NCBI GenBank assembly: GCA_003150225.1
Contig: QAND01000017.1
Location: forward strand, 1 to 64,000
DNA from: Bacillota bacterium
Lineage (GTDB): Bacteria; Bacillota; Clostridia; Christensenellales; QAND01
DNA length: 64,000 nt
Direction: 5' to 3'
Under the pieces are notes generated by a model, which was not told where the DNA came from, did no database searches, and was given only the letters and a program-made list of their open reading frames with translations. The position numbers were made by a program, and so were the translations under genes. Positions 1 to 8,039 of this stretch are shown in pieces (within the stretch, counting starts at the first letter, position 1; each line of letters begins with the position of its first letter).

Positions 1-4
1 ATAA

Positions 5-42
5 AGCAAAAAGCTGTTCTTTCCAAAATTATGGAAAGAACA
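5..42 (-). terminator. Rho-independent terminator of tRNA-Ser
   Basis: Perfect inverted repeat AGCTGTTCTTTCC / GGAAAGAACAGCT with an 8-nt loop. Read on the minus strand it is followed by TTTTTGCTTT. It lies about 80 nt past the tRNA 3' end. The arm GGAAAGAAC(A/T)GC recurs in both decayed repeat copies. Confidence 0.75.
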
Positions 43-119
43 GCTCAAAACCGGGTGATTTTTGGATAGATCACGAAAAAAGAAAAATCCAGCAAACCCG
101 CATGGTTACTGGATTTTTG

Positions 120-211
120 TGGCGGAGACGGTGGGATTCGAACCCACGTGGCGCTCATCACGCCAAAACGATTTCGAGTCGTTCTCGTTATGACCACTTC
201 GATACGTCTCC
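120..211 (-). tRNA. tRNA-Ser (anticodon CGA)
   Basis: On the minus strand the gene opens with acceptor arm GGAGACG and closes with CGTCTCC, discriminator G and an encoded CCA. The T-arm holds GGTTCGAATCC, the anticodon loop reads CTCGAAA (anticodon CGA, reading UCG), and a long variable arm with the GGCG/CGCC stem is present, as in class II serine tRNAs. Length is 92 nt with CCA. A perfect 13-bp stem with a T-rich tail follows at the window edge and probably terminates it. Two degraded copies lie upstream in the same orientation. Confidence 0.95.
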
Positions 212-261
212 GTATATGTCAGCCCGCCGTTTTTTCCTGCCTTTTTTCGGTGAAAAAGGGC

Positions 262-410
262 TTTGGAAAGAACTGACGGAAAGAACAGCAAAATATTTAG
301 TTTTTCGAACCGGGTAAAACCCGCATGGTTACAAGGTTTTTGGTGGACGAAACGGACAACTTCCCGCAAGATTTCGAGTGCTGCACCTTCGACCACTCGG
401 ACAACTCTCC
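262..410 (-). repeat. Decayed tRNA-Ser repeat copy B
   Basis: This block repeats the flank and body of the intact tRNA-Ser unit. About 262-310 matches 442-490 of copy C with only a few mismatches. 313-345 matches the sequence just past the intact tRNA 3' end (CCCGCATGGTTAC). 341-410 is a shrunken tRNA in which GATTTCGAGT, CTTCGACCACT and CTCC are still recognisable. The T-arm and acceptor pairing are gone, so it cannot fold as a tRNA. It represents a tandem duplicate under decay. Confidence 0.8.
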
Positions 411-441
411 ATATGTCAATCCGAAAATCGTTCCCAAAACT

Positions 442-590
442 TTTGGAAAGAACTGACGGAAAGAACTGCAAAATATTCGGTTTTTCGAACTGCGGGAGCC
501 CGCAGAAACACTGGATTCTTAGTGGACAAAACTGACACTTTTTCGAAAATTTTCGAGTGCGCCCCGTTATGACCACTTCGATACCACTCC
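442..590 (-). repeat. Decayed tRNA-Ser repeat copy C
   Basis: Third copy of the tRNA-Ser unit, offset exactly 180 bp from copy B in both the flank block (442-490) and the tRNA end (590 versus 410). The end nearest the promoter keeps CCGTTATGACCACTTCGATAC, almost the same as the intact tRNA 5' half (with one extra base here), plus TTTTCGAGT from the anticodon arm. The 3' half is unrecognisable. Region 591-769 holds only AT-rich promoter-like sequence for the next gene. Confidence 0.8.
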
Positions 591-671
591 AAGTGAAGGC
601 TAGCTGGCTTGTGAGGGTAGTATAGCCTATTTTCCCAGGTTGTACAAGAGGGGCTTTTATGCTAGAATATT

Positions 672-711
672 ATATAATTGTAATAATATAGTCATTGAAT
701 CGCAATTATAT
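672..711. promoter_or_regulatory. Inverted repeat upstream of the carboxypeptidase gene
   Basis: 9-bp arms ATATAATTG (672-680) and CAATTATAT (703-711) are separated by 22 nt in an AT-rich stretch 58 nt before the chosen start at 770. It may be an operator or simply an AT-rich promoter. No experimental or family evidence distinguishes these. Confidence 0.3.
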
Positions 712-769
712 TTTGCTATGTTTTTGTATAAGCTAAGAAAAATCGATGAGCGTAAAGGGAGCTGCTTAT

Positions 770-1882
770 ATGCGGTATCGCAATTCTAAATATTCTACCA
801 ACAGAAAGGGCGGGTTTGCGCCCCAGAAAGGCAGAGCCTCCACACAAAGGAGACAGCCTATTCAGAATCAGAACAGGCAAACCATTCGCTCAACGAACCG
901 ACCAGCCGTCAATCAACGACAGCCTTTTCAAGGAAGATCAGGATATTATGGCAGCCCAGCTAGAAAAAGAGGGCTTGGGCGCGCCATATTTTTTCTTTGT
1001 GCCATCTTTGCCCTAGGCTGCGTTGGATTCAAGTTCCTATTTCATCATGATGGCCCTACCAAAGCGGACAACCCGTCGATACAGGCTGGAGCGCCCGTCG
1101 CCCAGGATGGCAATACCATCATTCCCGATATCACCATTCATCAGGGGGATCTGGTATTGGTCAATCGAGAGGCCCCCTATCAGGAGGATCCCAACCAAAA
1201 CCTGGTAAGCCTTTATGATTACAAACAGGATTCCTATAATGTAAAGGATAAAAACCTTACCATCGAAAAACGCATCGTGGATCCACTCAACCAAATGCTC
1301 CAGGATTTTCACCGCGCCAAGGGGCCCAGCGATCTTCTGATCACCAGCGCCTATCGGGATCTAATCAAGCAAAACCAGCTCTATAAGGATGAAATAGCGG
1401 CTTTGGGCAGCGCCGGCGCCATGTGGGTAAGTCGGCCGGGTTATAGCGAACACCACACCGGGCTCGCCCTGGATTTCACCATCTTTTATGTGGATACCGG
1501 CCTATCAGATGATTATGACGGCACGGGAATTTATAGTTGGATCAACCAGAATTGCCAGAAGTACGGTTTTGTGGTCCGATATCCTGAGGACAAAGCCAAC
1601 ATCACCAACGTGAACCATGAACCCTGGCATTTTCGCTATGTGGGCCTTCCCCACGCAGAGATCATGGTGGAAAAGGGATACTGCTTTGAGGAATATATCG
1701 ATTCCCTGCGAAGCTTCTCTCCCGAGAATCCCCTTGTTTATTCCGCCAGCGATGGTAAAACCTATCAAGTTTATTTTATAAAAGAGGATGTTGCAAAAAA
1801 CGGCATCCCCATCCCCAATGGAAAAAGCTACGCCGTCTCAGGAAACAACGTGGACGGATATATCGTTACGATAACGGAATAA
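770..1882 (+). CDS. Membrane-anchored D-alanyl-D-alanine carboxypeptidase, VanY/M15B family
   Basis: Trims the terminal D-Ala from peptidoglycan stem peptides outside the membrane. The start at 770 is chosen because AAAGGGAG sits 8 nt upstream. A Lys/Arg/Gln-rich cytoplasmic head of about 75 residues is followed by a single membrane segment (IFFLCAIFALGCVGFKFLF). The C-terminal half carries the M15 zinc site: SEHHTGLALD (His and Asp ligands) and HEPWHFRYVG (catalytic Glu and third His). An SAYRD motif typical of VanY lies ahead of these. At 370 aa it is longer than the core family because of the basic head. It stands alone, with no vanA/B-type ligase genes nearby, so a housekeeping cell-wall role is more likely than glycopeptide resistance. 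Confidence 0.85.
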   Translation: MRYRNSKYSTNRKGGFAPQKGRASTQRRQPIQNQNRQTIRSTNRPAVNQRQPFQGRSGYYGSPARKRGLGRAIFFLCAIFALGCVGFKFLFHHDGPTKADNPSIQAGAPVAQDGNTIIPDITIHQGDLVLVNREAPYQEDPNQNLVSLYDYKQDSYNVKDKNLTIEKRIVDPLNQMLQDFHRAKGPSDLLITSAYRDLIKQNQLYKDEIAALGSAGAMWVSRPGYSEHHTGLALDFTIFYVDTGLSDDYDGTGIYSWINQNCQKYGFVVRYPEDKANITNVNHEPWHFRYVGLPHAEIMVEKGYCFEEYIDSLRSFSPENPLVYSASDGKTYQVYFIKEDVAKNGIPIPNGKSYAVSGNNVDGYIVTITE

Positions 1883-1985
1883 TTTCCCCGGAAAAACAAT
1901 CCCCCGAAGCTATGCTCTGTGTTGTAAGGGAGCAAATTATGTAGTATGTACCCGGAAGGCGGGAAGCTTTCCGGGTGCCGCTATT

Positions 1986-2903
1986 TTAAGCAGTCTTTGC
2001 AGCAGGGCGTGCGAGAACTTCAATGGCAGGCGTCCTGTTCTGTTCGGGCAGCTGGAACGCATAGTGGATCACGATTGGATTCCCTGCTGTGCGGGAATAC
2101 TTCTCCGGCTTCTCGTACACCTCGATCCTGCGGATAAATACCCGCAGCAGTTCGGGCGTCAGCTTTGGCATCTCCAGGTATTCCTTTGCTTTGTCCATAA
2201 ATTCCTGAATGCACTTTTCCCGCATATCCAACTCGCTGATGCGTTCTGTGATGGACGCCAGATTTTGTTTCAGCTCCATTTGCTCCTGCTCGTACCCGTT
2301 CGCCATTGTATCATACCGTTCCGGCGTGATCCTTCCCGTCACCCGATCCTCATACAGGCAGCGGATGATGTTGTCAAGCTCCCTGATCCGCTTTTCCGTC
2401 TGCAGCTTTTCACGCTCCGCGGCTTTGCAGAACTTCTTTGCCTCCGCTTCGCCGTTCTGCGCCGCCATGGCGTAAAATTCCTCCGGCCGTTCCCTTGCAA
2501 AGGCAGTCACCGTTTTCAGATTGTGGAGGATAATCCGGTCAAGCACATTTTCCCGGATATAGTGCATTGTGCAGTCGGTGGTGCGCTTTTTGTGCCCGGC
2601 ACAGGAAAAGACATTTTCTTTCGCTCTGTGCAGATACAACCGTTTCCCACAATCACCGCAGAAAAGATATCCGGCATATTTGTCCGTTTCACCATGCTTG
2701 TCGGGTCGTCTGCGTCCTTCGTAGTGCTTCTGCACCAGGTCAAAGGTCTTGCGGTCTATGATCGCTTCGTGCGTGTCCCTGAATATGAGAATATTTTCGG
2801 GATCATTCTTCAACCTTTTCTTCAGCTTGTTGGACTTGGAATAGGTTTTGAAGTTGACGGTATCTCCCGCATATTCCTGATTGGAAAGCATTGCCTTGAT
2901 CAT
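1986..2903 (-). pseudogene. Large serine recombinase, C-terminal remnant
   Basis: The 305 readable residues match the second half of Tn4451/TndX-type large serine recombinases. They comprise the end of the recombinase domain (LSNQEYAGD, then DTHEAIIDR), a zinc ribbon (CGDCGKRLYL ... CAGHKKRTTDC), a long coiled coil (about 120-230) and a DUF4368-like tail. The N-terminal resolvase domain with the catalytic Ser (about 150+ residues) is missing. Upstream of the first Met the reading frame runs directly into an unrelated gene fragment at about 2904. It therefore cannot catalyse recombination and marks a deleted or decayed mobile element. Confidence 0.85.
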
Positions 2904-3219
2904 CGATCCGGAAGCCTATAACGAACAAACGGTAACGGTGCGGGGAGCGTTCTATCTGGATGGAGATGGAGCTGCTTTGTATGCTACTCCTGACGATGGG
3001 GAATATCTGCTGACCATCAATGCTCTGTGGATGGGGGAGCAGGAAACGATCACGGCGTATACCCCCGAGGAGCTAAAAGCTTTGGATGGAGAATATGTAG
3101 AAGTGACGGGTACGGTGGTAGGAGACGCCTACGGTCCGGAGGAAGCATATAACTGTGAGCTAAAGGATATTCAGAAGATACTGAAACTGGAGCCGGTAAA
3201 TGAACTGCCGAAGGAATAA
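2904..3219 (+). pseudogene. 3' fragment of an unknown, possibly secreted, protein
   Basis: An open frame continues into this segment from the recombinase stump on the other strand. From about IDPEAYNEQTVTVRG onward it has protein-like composition with two beta-rich repeats (TVTVRGAF, VEVTGTVVG) that suggest an OB-like fold. No credible start codon with a ribosome site lies at or after the junction, so the 5' part appears lost. A strong terminator follows the stop. I do not recognise the family. Confidence 0.5.
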
Positions 3220-3229
3220 AGAAGTAGAC

Positions 3230-3262
3230 AAAGGAAGGCGATGCTTAGCATCGCCTTCCTTT
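3230..3262. terminator. Strong, probably bidirectional terminator
   Basis: A perfect 15-bp stem AAAGGAAGGCGATGC / GCATCGCCTTCCTTT with a TTA loop lies between the end of the plus-strand gene fragment (3219) and the end of the minus-strand CoA-disulfide reductase gene (3290). Confidence 0.8.
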
Positions 3263-3289
3263 GTGCCCTATAATCTAACTTCTCTTTTT

Positions 3290-4978
3290 TTATATTCCGC
3301 AGTCTGTACGGCAATGCTCGTTAAAACGATCTTCATGAACGCTCTCATAAAAGCGATAGCCACCTGCAAAGTTATAGCATTGAAATCCCTCTTGGGTAAG
3401 AATACGACAGGCGAGGTAACTGCGAAGGCCGGATTGACACATGACATAGATGGGTTTTCCCCGATCCAGCTCCCCAATCCGCTCCCGCAAATCGTCTAGG
3501 GGGATGTGGGTGGTAAAGCCCTGAGCGTGGCCGGATTGATATTCCCAATCGGTGCGGGTGTCCAAAAGGATGACGCTGCCGTCCTGGGGAAGGCCATCGA
3601 TATCCTCGTAGAAAAACTGCCGAACCTTTCCGCTCAGTACGTTTTCCGCGATAAACCCAGCCATATTGACCGGATCCTTGGCGGAAGAATAGGGCGGCGC
3701 ATAGGCGAGATCCAAGTCCCGCAAGTCCGTCACCTTCATGCCGGCCTGCATGGCGGTGGAGATGACGTCCAGCCGTTTGTCCACCCCATCAAAACCAACG
3801 ATCTGCGCTCCTAGGATTTGCTTGCTTTGCGGATTAAACAGCAGTTTTATGGTCATCACCCTGCCGCCGGGATAGTAGGAGGCATGGGAAGCGGGGGAAA
3901 GGATGACCTTATCATAGGCGAGCCCCGCTGCTTGAGCTCCTTGCTCGTTGATACCAACAAAAGCGGCAGTCATATCAAAGACCTTCAAAACGGAAGCGCC
4001 GGGGGAACCCTTATAACGGCTAGGGATTCCTGCAATGTTGTCAGCCGCGATTCGGCCCTGCTTGTTGGCGGGCCCTGCTAGAGCAATGACCGCCTTATGC
4101 TCCGTTACAAGATTGGAGATGGATACCGCATCTCCAACGGCGTAGATGTCCGGATCGGAGGTCTGCATGTGTTCGTTTACCATAATGCTTCCCTTCACGC
4201 CAAGCTCCAGCCCTGCTTCCTTTGCCAGAGTGGATTCCGGCAGAACGCCTACCGCGAGAATTCCCATATCCACCTCTATGGGTTCTTGGCCGCTCAAGAG
4301 GATCCGGAGCCCATCCGCCGTTTCTTCAAATCCCGCTACATCCTTTTGCAGCAGCAACTCTACGCCGTTTGCCCGCATATGTGCGTGTAAAAAGCTGGCC
4401 ATATCCCTATCCATAGGAGGGAGGATATGATCCCCTCGTTGGATAAGGTGCACCTGGATACCAAGCTCCCGGAGGTTTTCTGCGGCTTCCACGCCAATGA
4501 ATCCTCCGCCAATGACGGCTGCCGATTTGACATTTTCCTTGACCGCTTCTTCCCGGATGCGAAGGGTATCCTCCACCGTACGGAGGGTGTGGATTTTGCG
4601 GCAATCGATACCGGGCAGGCTGGGCTTTATTGGCAGGGCCCCGGGAGAGAGAAGAAGCTTGTCGTAGCTCTCCTCATAAACGCGCTGAGAGGCAAGGTCT
4701 CGGACGGTGACCGTTTTTCGATCCCGGTTGACGGCGGTGACCTCATGGCGCACGCGGGCGTCAATGCGAAAACGCTCCCAGAATCCTTGGGGGGATTGGA
4801 GCGTTAAGCTGTTTTTATCCTCTATAACGCCGCCGATATAATAGGGAAGGCCGCAGTTGGCGTAGGAGATATATCCGGAACGCTCAAAGATGATGATCTG
4901 CGCCTTTTCATCAAGTCTACGGAGCCTTGCGGCTGCGGTAGCGCCGCCTGCCACTCCGCCAACGATAACAACTTTCAT
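3290..4978 (-). CDS. CoA-disulfide reductase with C-terminal rhodanese domain
   Basis: FAD- and NAD(P)H-dependent reduction of CoA disulfides or low-molecular-weight persulfides in the cytoplasm. The start at 4978 follows AAGGTGG by 8 nt and begins at the Rossmann motif (VVIVGGVAGGATAAARLR). The single redox Cys of the family lies in SYANCGLPYYIGG. A second dinucleotide fold (IGGGFIGVEAAENL), the YAVGDAV FAD motif and a dimerisation domain follow. The last ~95 residues are a rhodanese domain with active-site loop CQSGLRS. Length, 562 aa, fits the fused CoADR-Rhd group. It lies directly after trxA (97 nt) and is probably co-transcribed with it, linking it to thiol/sulfane-sulfur homeostasis under the neighbouring Crp/Fnr regulator. 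Confidence 0.9.
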   Translation of the reverse strand: MKVVIVGGVAGGATAAARLRRLDEKAQIIIFERSGYISYANCGLPYYIGGVIEDKNSLTLQSPQGFWERFRIDARVRHEVTAVNRDRKTVTVRDLASQRVYEESYDKLLLSPGALPIKPSLPGIDCRKIHTLRTVEDTLRIREEAVKENVKSAAVIGGGFIGVEAAENLRELGIQVHLIQRGDHILPPMDRDMASFLHAHMRANGVELLLQKDVAGFEETADGLRILLSGQEPIEVDMGILAVGVLPESTLAKEAGLELGVKGSIMVNEHMQTSDPDIYAVGDAVSISNLVTEHKAVIALAGPANKQGRIAADNIAGIPSRYKGSPGASVLKVFDMTAAFVGINEQGAQAAGLAYDKVILSPASHASYYPGGRVMTIKLLFNPQSKQILGAQIVGFDGVDKRLDVISTAMQAGMKVTDLRDLDLAYAPPYSSAKDPVNMAGFIAENVLSGKVRQFFYEDIDGLPQDGSVILLDTRTDWEYQSGHAQGFTTHIPLDDLRERIGELDRGKPIYVMCQSGLRSYLACRILTQEGFQCYNFAGGYRFYESVHEDRFNEHCRTDCGI

Positions 4979-5075
4979 CTGGGGAACCACCTTTCCAATT
5001 TCATTTGCCGCAGCGATCCACCTTTTTCCATGCTTTTCAACCAATGGAACCGCCTGCGCTTTCAAAAAGTATGGG

Positions 5076-5381
5076 CTAACCCTCCAGCATGGCGGTGATC
5101 TGCTCTTTGGGTCTGTAACCTACGCTGGCTTTGACCACCTTGCCGCCCTGGACTACCATCACAGACGGGATGCTGACCACCCGGAAAGCCGATGCCAATT
5201 CCGGCTCCTCCTCCACATTGATTTTACCAACCTTTGCCTTGCCTTCATATTCCTTTTCGATTTCTTCAATAATGGGGGAAAGCATGCGGCAGGGTCCGCA
5301 CCAGGCCGCCCAGAAATCCAATAGTACGGGCAGATCAGACTGCAATACTTCCGCTTCAAAATTCTGCTTTGTAATTTTCAT
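5076..5381 (-). CDS. trxA: Thioredoxin
   Basis: Cytoplasmic dithiol reductant. At 101 aa it is typical of the family. It has active site WCGPC preceded by DFWAAW, the cis-Pro in VVSIPSVMV, and the conserved VGYRPKEQI tail. AGGAGA lies 6 nt before the ATG. It is the first gene of a likely two-gene operon with the CoA-disulfide reductase, suggesting electron delivery to disulfide or persulfide targets. No thioredoxin reductase gene is nearby. Confidence 0.95.
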   Translation of the reverse strand: MKITKQNFEAEVLQSDLPVLLDFWAAWCGPCRMLSPIIEEIEKEYEGKAKVGKINVEEEPELASAFRVVSIPSVMVVQGGKVVKASVGYRPKEQITAMLEG

Positions 5382-5413
5382 ATGGTTTCTCCTTTCAAGT
5401 ACCTTGTACCGAT

Positions 5414-5454
5414 ATCATAGGGGAAACGCAGGGTCTTTACCGTGACCAAGTCAC
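5414..5454 (-). promoter_or_regulatory. Crp/Fnr-type operator and -10 for trxA/CoADR
   Basis: The palindrome GTGAC-TTG-GTCAC (5442-5454) resembles a Crp/Fnr half-site pair. On the minus strand a TATGAT -10 hexamer (5414-5419) would start transcription near 5407. This puts the operator centre about 41 nt upstream, the class II activator position. There is no clear -35, as expected for an activated promoter. Confidence 0.55.
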
Positions 5455-5492
5455 AATTCAAAAGTTTTTGGATGAAGAGTGTAAGGAAGAGA

Positions 5493-6155
5493 TCAGATGT
5501 TCCGTAACCCGTCTATATCCTTCAGTAGAACGGAACCCCGCTTGGACTGCACCAGGCCATCGGCGGAAAAACGTTTCAGCATTCGAGCGACGACCTCCCG
5601 GGCGGAATTGATCCGTATGGCGATCTGCTCGTGCGTCATGGGAACTTCCAATTTCCCCGTTCGGTCATATTCGCTTAATAGGAAGCGGGAGAGTCGCTGA
5701 TCCATCTTTGCGAATAGGATCTGTTGCATCGTCCACATCACCGAGGAAAAGCGTTCCGTAGCAAGCTCATAGAGAAAACACCTAACATGAATATTTTCCT
5801 GGACCATCTGATGAAACATGGCGGAGTGAATGACCAGAAGATCGCAATCACTTTCCGCCACCATCTGGGTATCAAAGGTAATCTGACGGATGACGCAGGA
5901 AGCTGAGAGAACACAGAGTTCCCCCTGGGTTAGTCGGAACAGCGTGATCTCCCGTCCCTCCTCTGAGAGCAAATAGGTCCGAATATCCCCCGCAAGGAGA
6001 AGCACCATTCCAAGACAGGCGCTTTCGCTGCCAAAGATGACGGCGCCCTTTTGGTAGTGAAGGACAACAGCGCTGTTGGATAGGCACTCCTTTTGATCTG
6101 GATCCAGATGCTCCCAAAATGGGAGCTTTAAAAGGTGGCTCTTTACGTCGTGCAT
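5493..6155 (-). CDS. Crp/Fnr family transcriptional regulator
   Basis: The N-terminal cyclic-nucleotide-binding-like beta barrel (about 15-125) is followed by a dimerisation helix and a C-terminal winged helix (about 145-215) with recognition region HEQIAIRINSAREVVARML. Length, 220 aa, is normal. There is no FNR-type N-terminal cysteine cluster, but two cysteines in GELCVLSASC are typical of clostridial redox-linked members. A thiol- or haem-based signal is possible but unproven. It is divergent in function from no neighbour: trxA and CoADR lie directly downstream with a Crp/Fnr-like palindrome between them, so it is their likely activator. Confidence 0.85.
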   Translation of the reverse strand: MHDVKSHLLKLPFWEHLDPDQKECLSNSAVVLHYQKGAVIFGSESACLGMVLLLAGDIRTYLLSEEGREITLFRLTQGELCVLSASCVIRQITFDTQMVAESDCDLLVIHSAMFHQMVQENIHVRCFLYELATERFSSVMWTMQQILFAKMDQRLSRFLLSEYDRTGKLEVPMTHEQIAIRINSAREVVARMLKRFSADGLVQSKRGSVLLKDIDGLRNI

Positions 6156-6430
6156 GGCGTCACTTCCTTACCGATTGTTGTCCTCCGTAAAGCGGCGACG
6201 AAACCGCTCGCCGCCACATGGAGATACTGGTTAAACTATTTAAAGAATATTATATATCAAATTATACACCAAAACTCTTTCCGCAAGAATAGGCGTGTCA
6301 AGGATGCAACTGGGCGTGGGAAGGGAAACCCAGCATAGAAAAAACCATCGATCGCTTGTATTTGCTAAAGATAGGCAATATAATGCCGCTCAGAATGGAT
6401 GGATGTGTGTCGATTCGCGGGGAGGACAGA

Positions 6431-7312
6431 ATGAAGCCAGAAAGACAGACGACGAGCAAACAGAAGGAGCAGGAGAATGCCGCCATTTATGCGAGGCGAT
6501 GGGAACTGGATCTTCTGGGAAGGGTAACCTATGCTTCCCAGGTGGGTAGTTTGTTTTGGTGCCGGTCTCCCCGATATGGGGAATGTGTGCTGAAAATCGG
6601 CAAGGCTCCCGAGGAAACATGGACGGAATACTATGCCCTTTCGGCGGACCGGGAAGGGATCTTCTGCCGGGTATATGAGGCGGATTGTTCCAATGGAGCG
6701 CTGCTTTTAGAGCGTATCTCGCCGGGAACACCCCTACGACAGGAGCCGGATCCTTGCCGGCGGATGGATCGCTACTGCACGCTGATCTCCTCTTTGCACC
6801 GCCCCTGCAGGCATCCGGAGCGCTTCCCGACCTATACCCAATGGATCCGGCGAGCAGCCCGATCCATAGAGCGGATCAAGGAGTATGGGGAACTGTCCCA
6901 CCACATGCGGATGGCTCGAGCGCGCTATCTAGGGCTGCGGCGGCGCTACCAAAGAAACCTTTTGCTGCACGGCGATCTGCACCACGACAACATCCTTCTT
7001 GGGGAGAGCGGCTATCGGCTCATCGATCCCAAAGGCGTGATAGGGGATCCGATTTTTGAGATCGGACGGTTTTTGATCAACGAGCCCTATTCGCCATCCG
7101 CCGATCCTACCGGGGAAGATCTGCGGCTGGTTCAGGGCATATCCCGCCGGCTGGCCATTCCTGCCGTCCACGTCCTGGAGGTGTTTTATGTGGAGCTTTG
7201 CATGACTACCTGCTGGTTTGTGGAGGACGGCCAAACGCAACAATACGAGGAACGTCTGAAACACATCGATTTTTTGCGGTCCCTTTTGGACGGCCAAAGT
7301 AACTGGTCCTAA
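6431..7312 (+). CDS. Aminoglycoside/hydroxyurea antibiotic kinase-like phosphotransferase, APH(6) type
   Basis: A protein-kinase-like small-molecule phosphotransferase of 293 aa. The start is 6431, because GGAGG lies 6 nt upstream. The catalytic loop LLHGDLHHDNIL and the metal-binding IDPKGVIGDP match the streptomycin 6-kinase (APH(6)/StrB) and Streptomyces-type families, where DPKG is diagnostic. The N-lobe is shortened but keeps a Lys in VLKIGKAP. It sits between unrelated genes with its own terminator. The substrate cannot be told from sequence: it could be an antibiotic, a sugar or another metabolite. Confidence 0.7.
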   Translation: MKPERQTTSKQKEQENAAIYARRWELDLLGRVTYASQVGSLFWCRSPRYGECVLKIGKAPEETWTEYYALSADREGIFCRVYEADCSNGALLLERISPGTPLRQEPDPCRRMDRYCTLISSLHRPCRHPERFPTYTQWIRRAARSIERIKEYGELSHHMRMARARYLGLRRRYQRNLLLHGDLHHDNILLGESGYRLIDPKGVIGDPIFEIGRFLINEPYSPSADPTGEDLRLVQGISRRLAIPAVHVLEVFYVELCMTTCWFVEDGQTQQYEERLKHIDFLRSLLDGQSNWS

Positions 7313-7379
7313 AGGCTAAGTTGCCTTAAATGGAGCAGAACCATTGCCCCGGTGGAAAGAAGGGAATGGGAGGTTCCTC

Positions 7380-7413
7380 AACACCATGCTTTGATCAAAG
7401 CATGGTGTTTTTT
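7380..7413 (+). terminator. Rho-independent terminator
   Basis: Stem AACACCATGCTTT / AAAGCATGGTGTT with a GATC loop and a run of T follows the phosphotransferase gene. Confidence 0.8.
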
Positions 7414-7468
7414 ATGAAATCCCCAGGGGAGCTACATATTAATTTATTATTAATTCATAAAATTTCTG

Positions 7469-7511
7469 TTGACAAAACTATGCGGGACGACTATTCTACT
7501 AACAATATTAG
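7469..7511 (+). promoter_or_regulatory. Sigma-A promoter and putative MarR operator
   Basis: TTGACA (7469-7474), a 17-nt spacer and TATTCT (7492-7497). The imperfect palindrome CTAACAATATTAG (7499-7511) covers the expected transcription start, an autorepression position for the MarR gene that follows. Confidence 0.65.
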
Positions 7512-7533
7512 CAAAATGCCTAGGAGGTAGGGG

Positions 7534-7974
7534 ATGGAGTATACGGAGCTGGCCGCTCAATTCATGGAGCAGATGGCTGTGCTGGGGCCGGGCCGGCCTC
7601 ATAAACGGATCAACGAATCCATGCGGGGAGAAGCCTTTGTTTTGCAGTATCTGGATACCCACCAGGGCCCCATTCCGCCTGGGGAGATCAGCGGCGCTAT
7701 GGGCATCAGTTCAGCTCGGATGGCCACCGCCCTCAATAGCTTGGAACGAAAGGAACTGGTGATCCGAAAGGAGGATTCCAGGGATCGCAGGAGGATCCTG
7801 GTGTATATGACGGCCAAGGGGAAAGCTCTTGCGGAGGAACGGTATCGGGAGGTTCTGCAGCTTACGGCGGAGATGCTTTCCCTTTTGGGTGAGGAGGACG
7901 CCAAAGAGCTGGTGCGTATTATGGGCAGACTGGTAAACCTTTTGCCGTTGCCCGGAAAGGAAGGGCGTTTTTGA
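7534..7974 (+). CDS. MarR family transcriptional regulator
   Basis: Winged-helix dimeric repressor of 146 aa. The recognition helix region is GEISGAMGISSARMATALNSLERKELV and the wing is DSRDRRRILVYMTAKG, both classic MarR features. AGGAGG lies 7-8 nt before the ATG. It precedes two ABC exporter half-transporters, a frequent MarR-exporter arrangement in Firmicutes, so it probably represses them and itself until an effector binds. Confidence 0.9.
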   Translation: MEYTELAAQFMEQMAVLGPGRPHKRINESMRGEAFVLQYLDTHQGPIPPGEISGAMGISSARMATALNSLERKELVIRKEDSRDRRRILVYMTAKGKALAEERYREVLQLTAEMLSLLGEEDAKELVRIMGRLVNLLPLPGKEGRF

Positions 7975-8039
7975 TGGGAATCTGGTAATCCTATTTTTAC
8001 GCCCTGTCTTTCACCGGCCATGAATGGAGGAAATTTGAT

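Noticed and set aside
120..211. An integration (att) site for the serine recombinase remnant
   Set aside because: Att duplications preserve the tRNA 3' end; here the repeats keep the 5' half, and serine recombinases of this type rarely use tRNA genes.
1037..1312. Minus-strand open frame inside the VanY-type carboxypeptidase gene
   Set aside because: It lies wholly antisense to a gene with clear zinc-site motifs and has no ribosome site or family resemblance.
770..1882. A vancomycin-resistance gene
   Set aside because: The VanY-type fold is shared with ordinary carboxypeptidases, and no vanA/B ligase, vanH or vanX is present.
2064..2921. 285-codon plus-strand frame opposite the recombinase remnant
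   Set aside because: The minus strand has the zinc-ribbon Cys pattern and coiled coil; the plus frame is a shadow with no motif.
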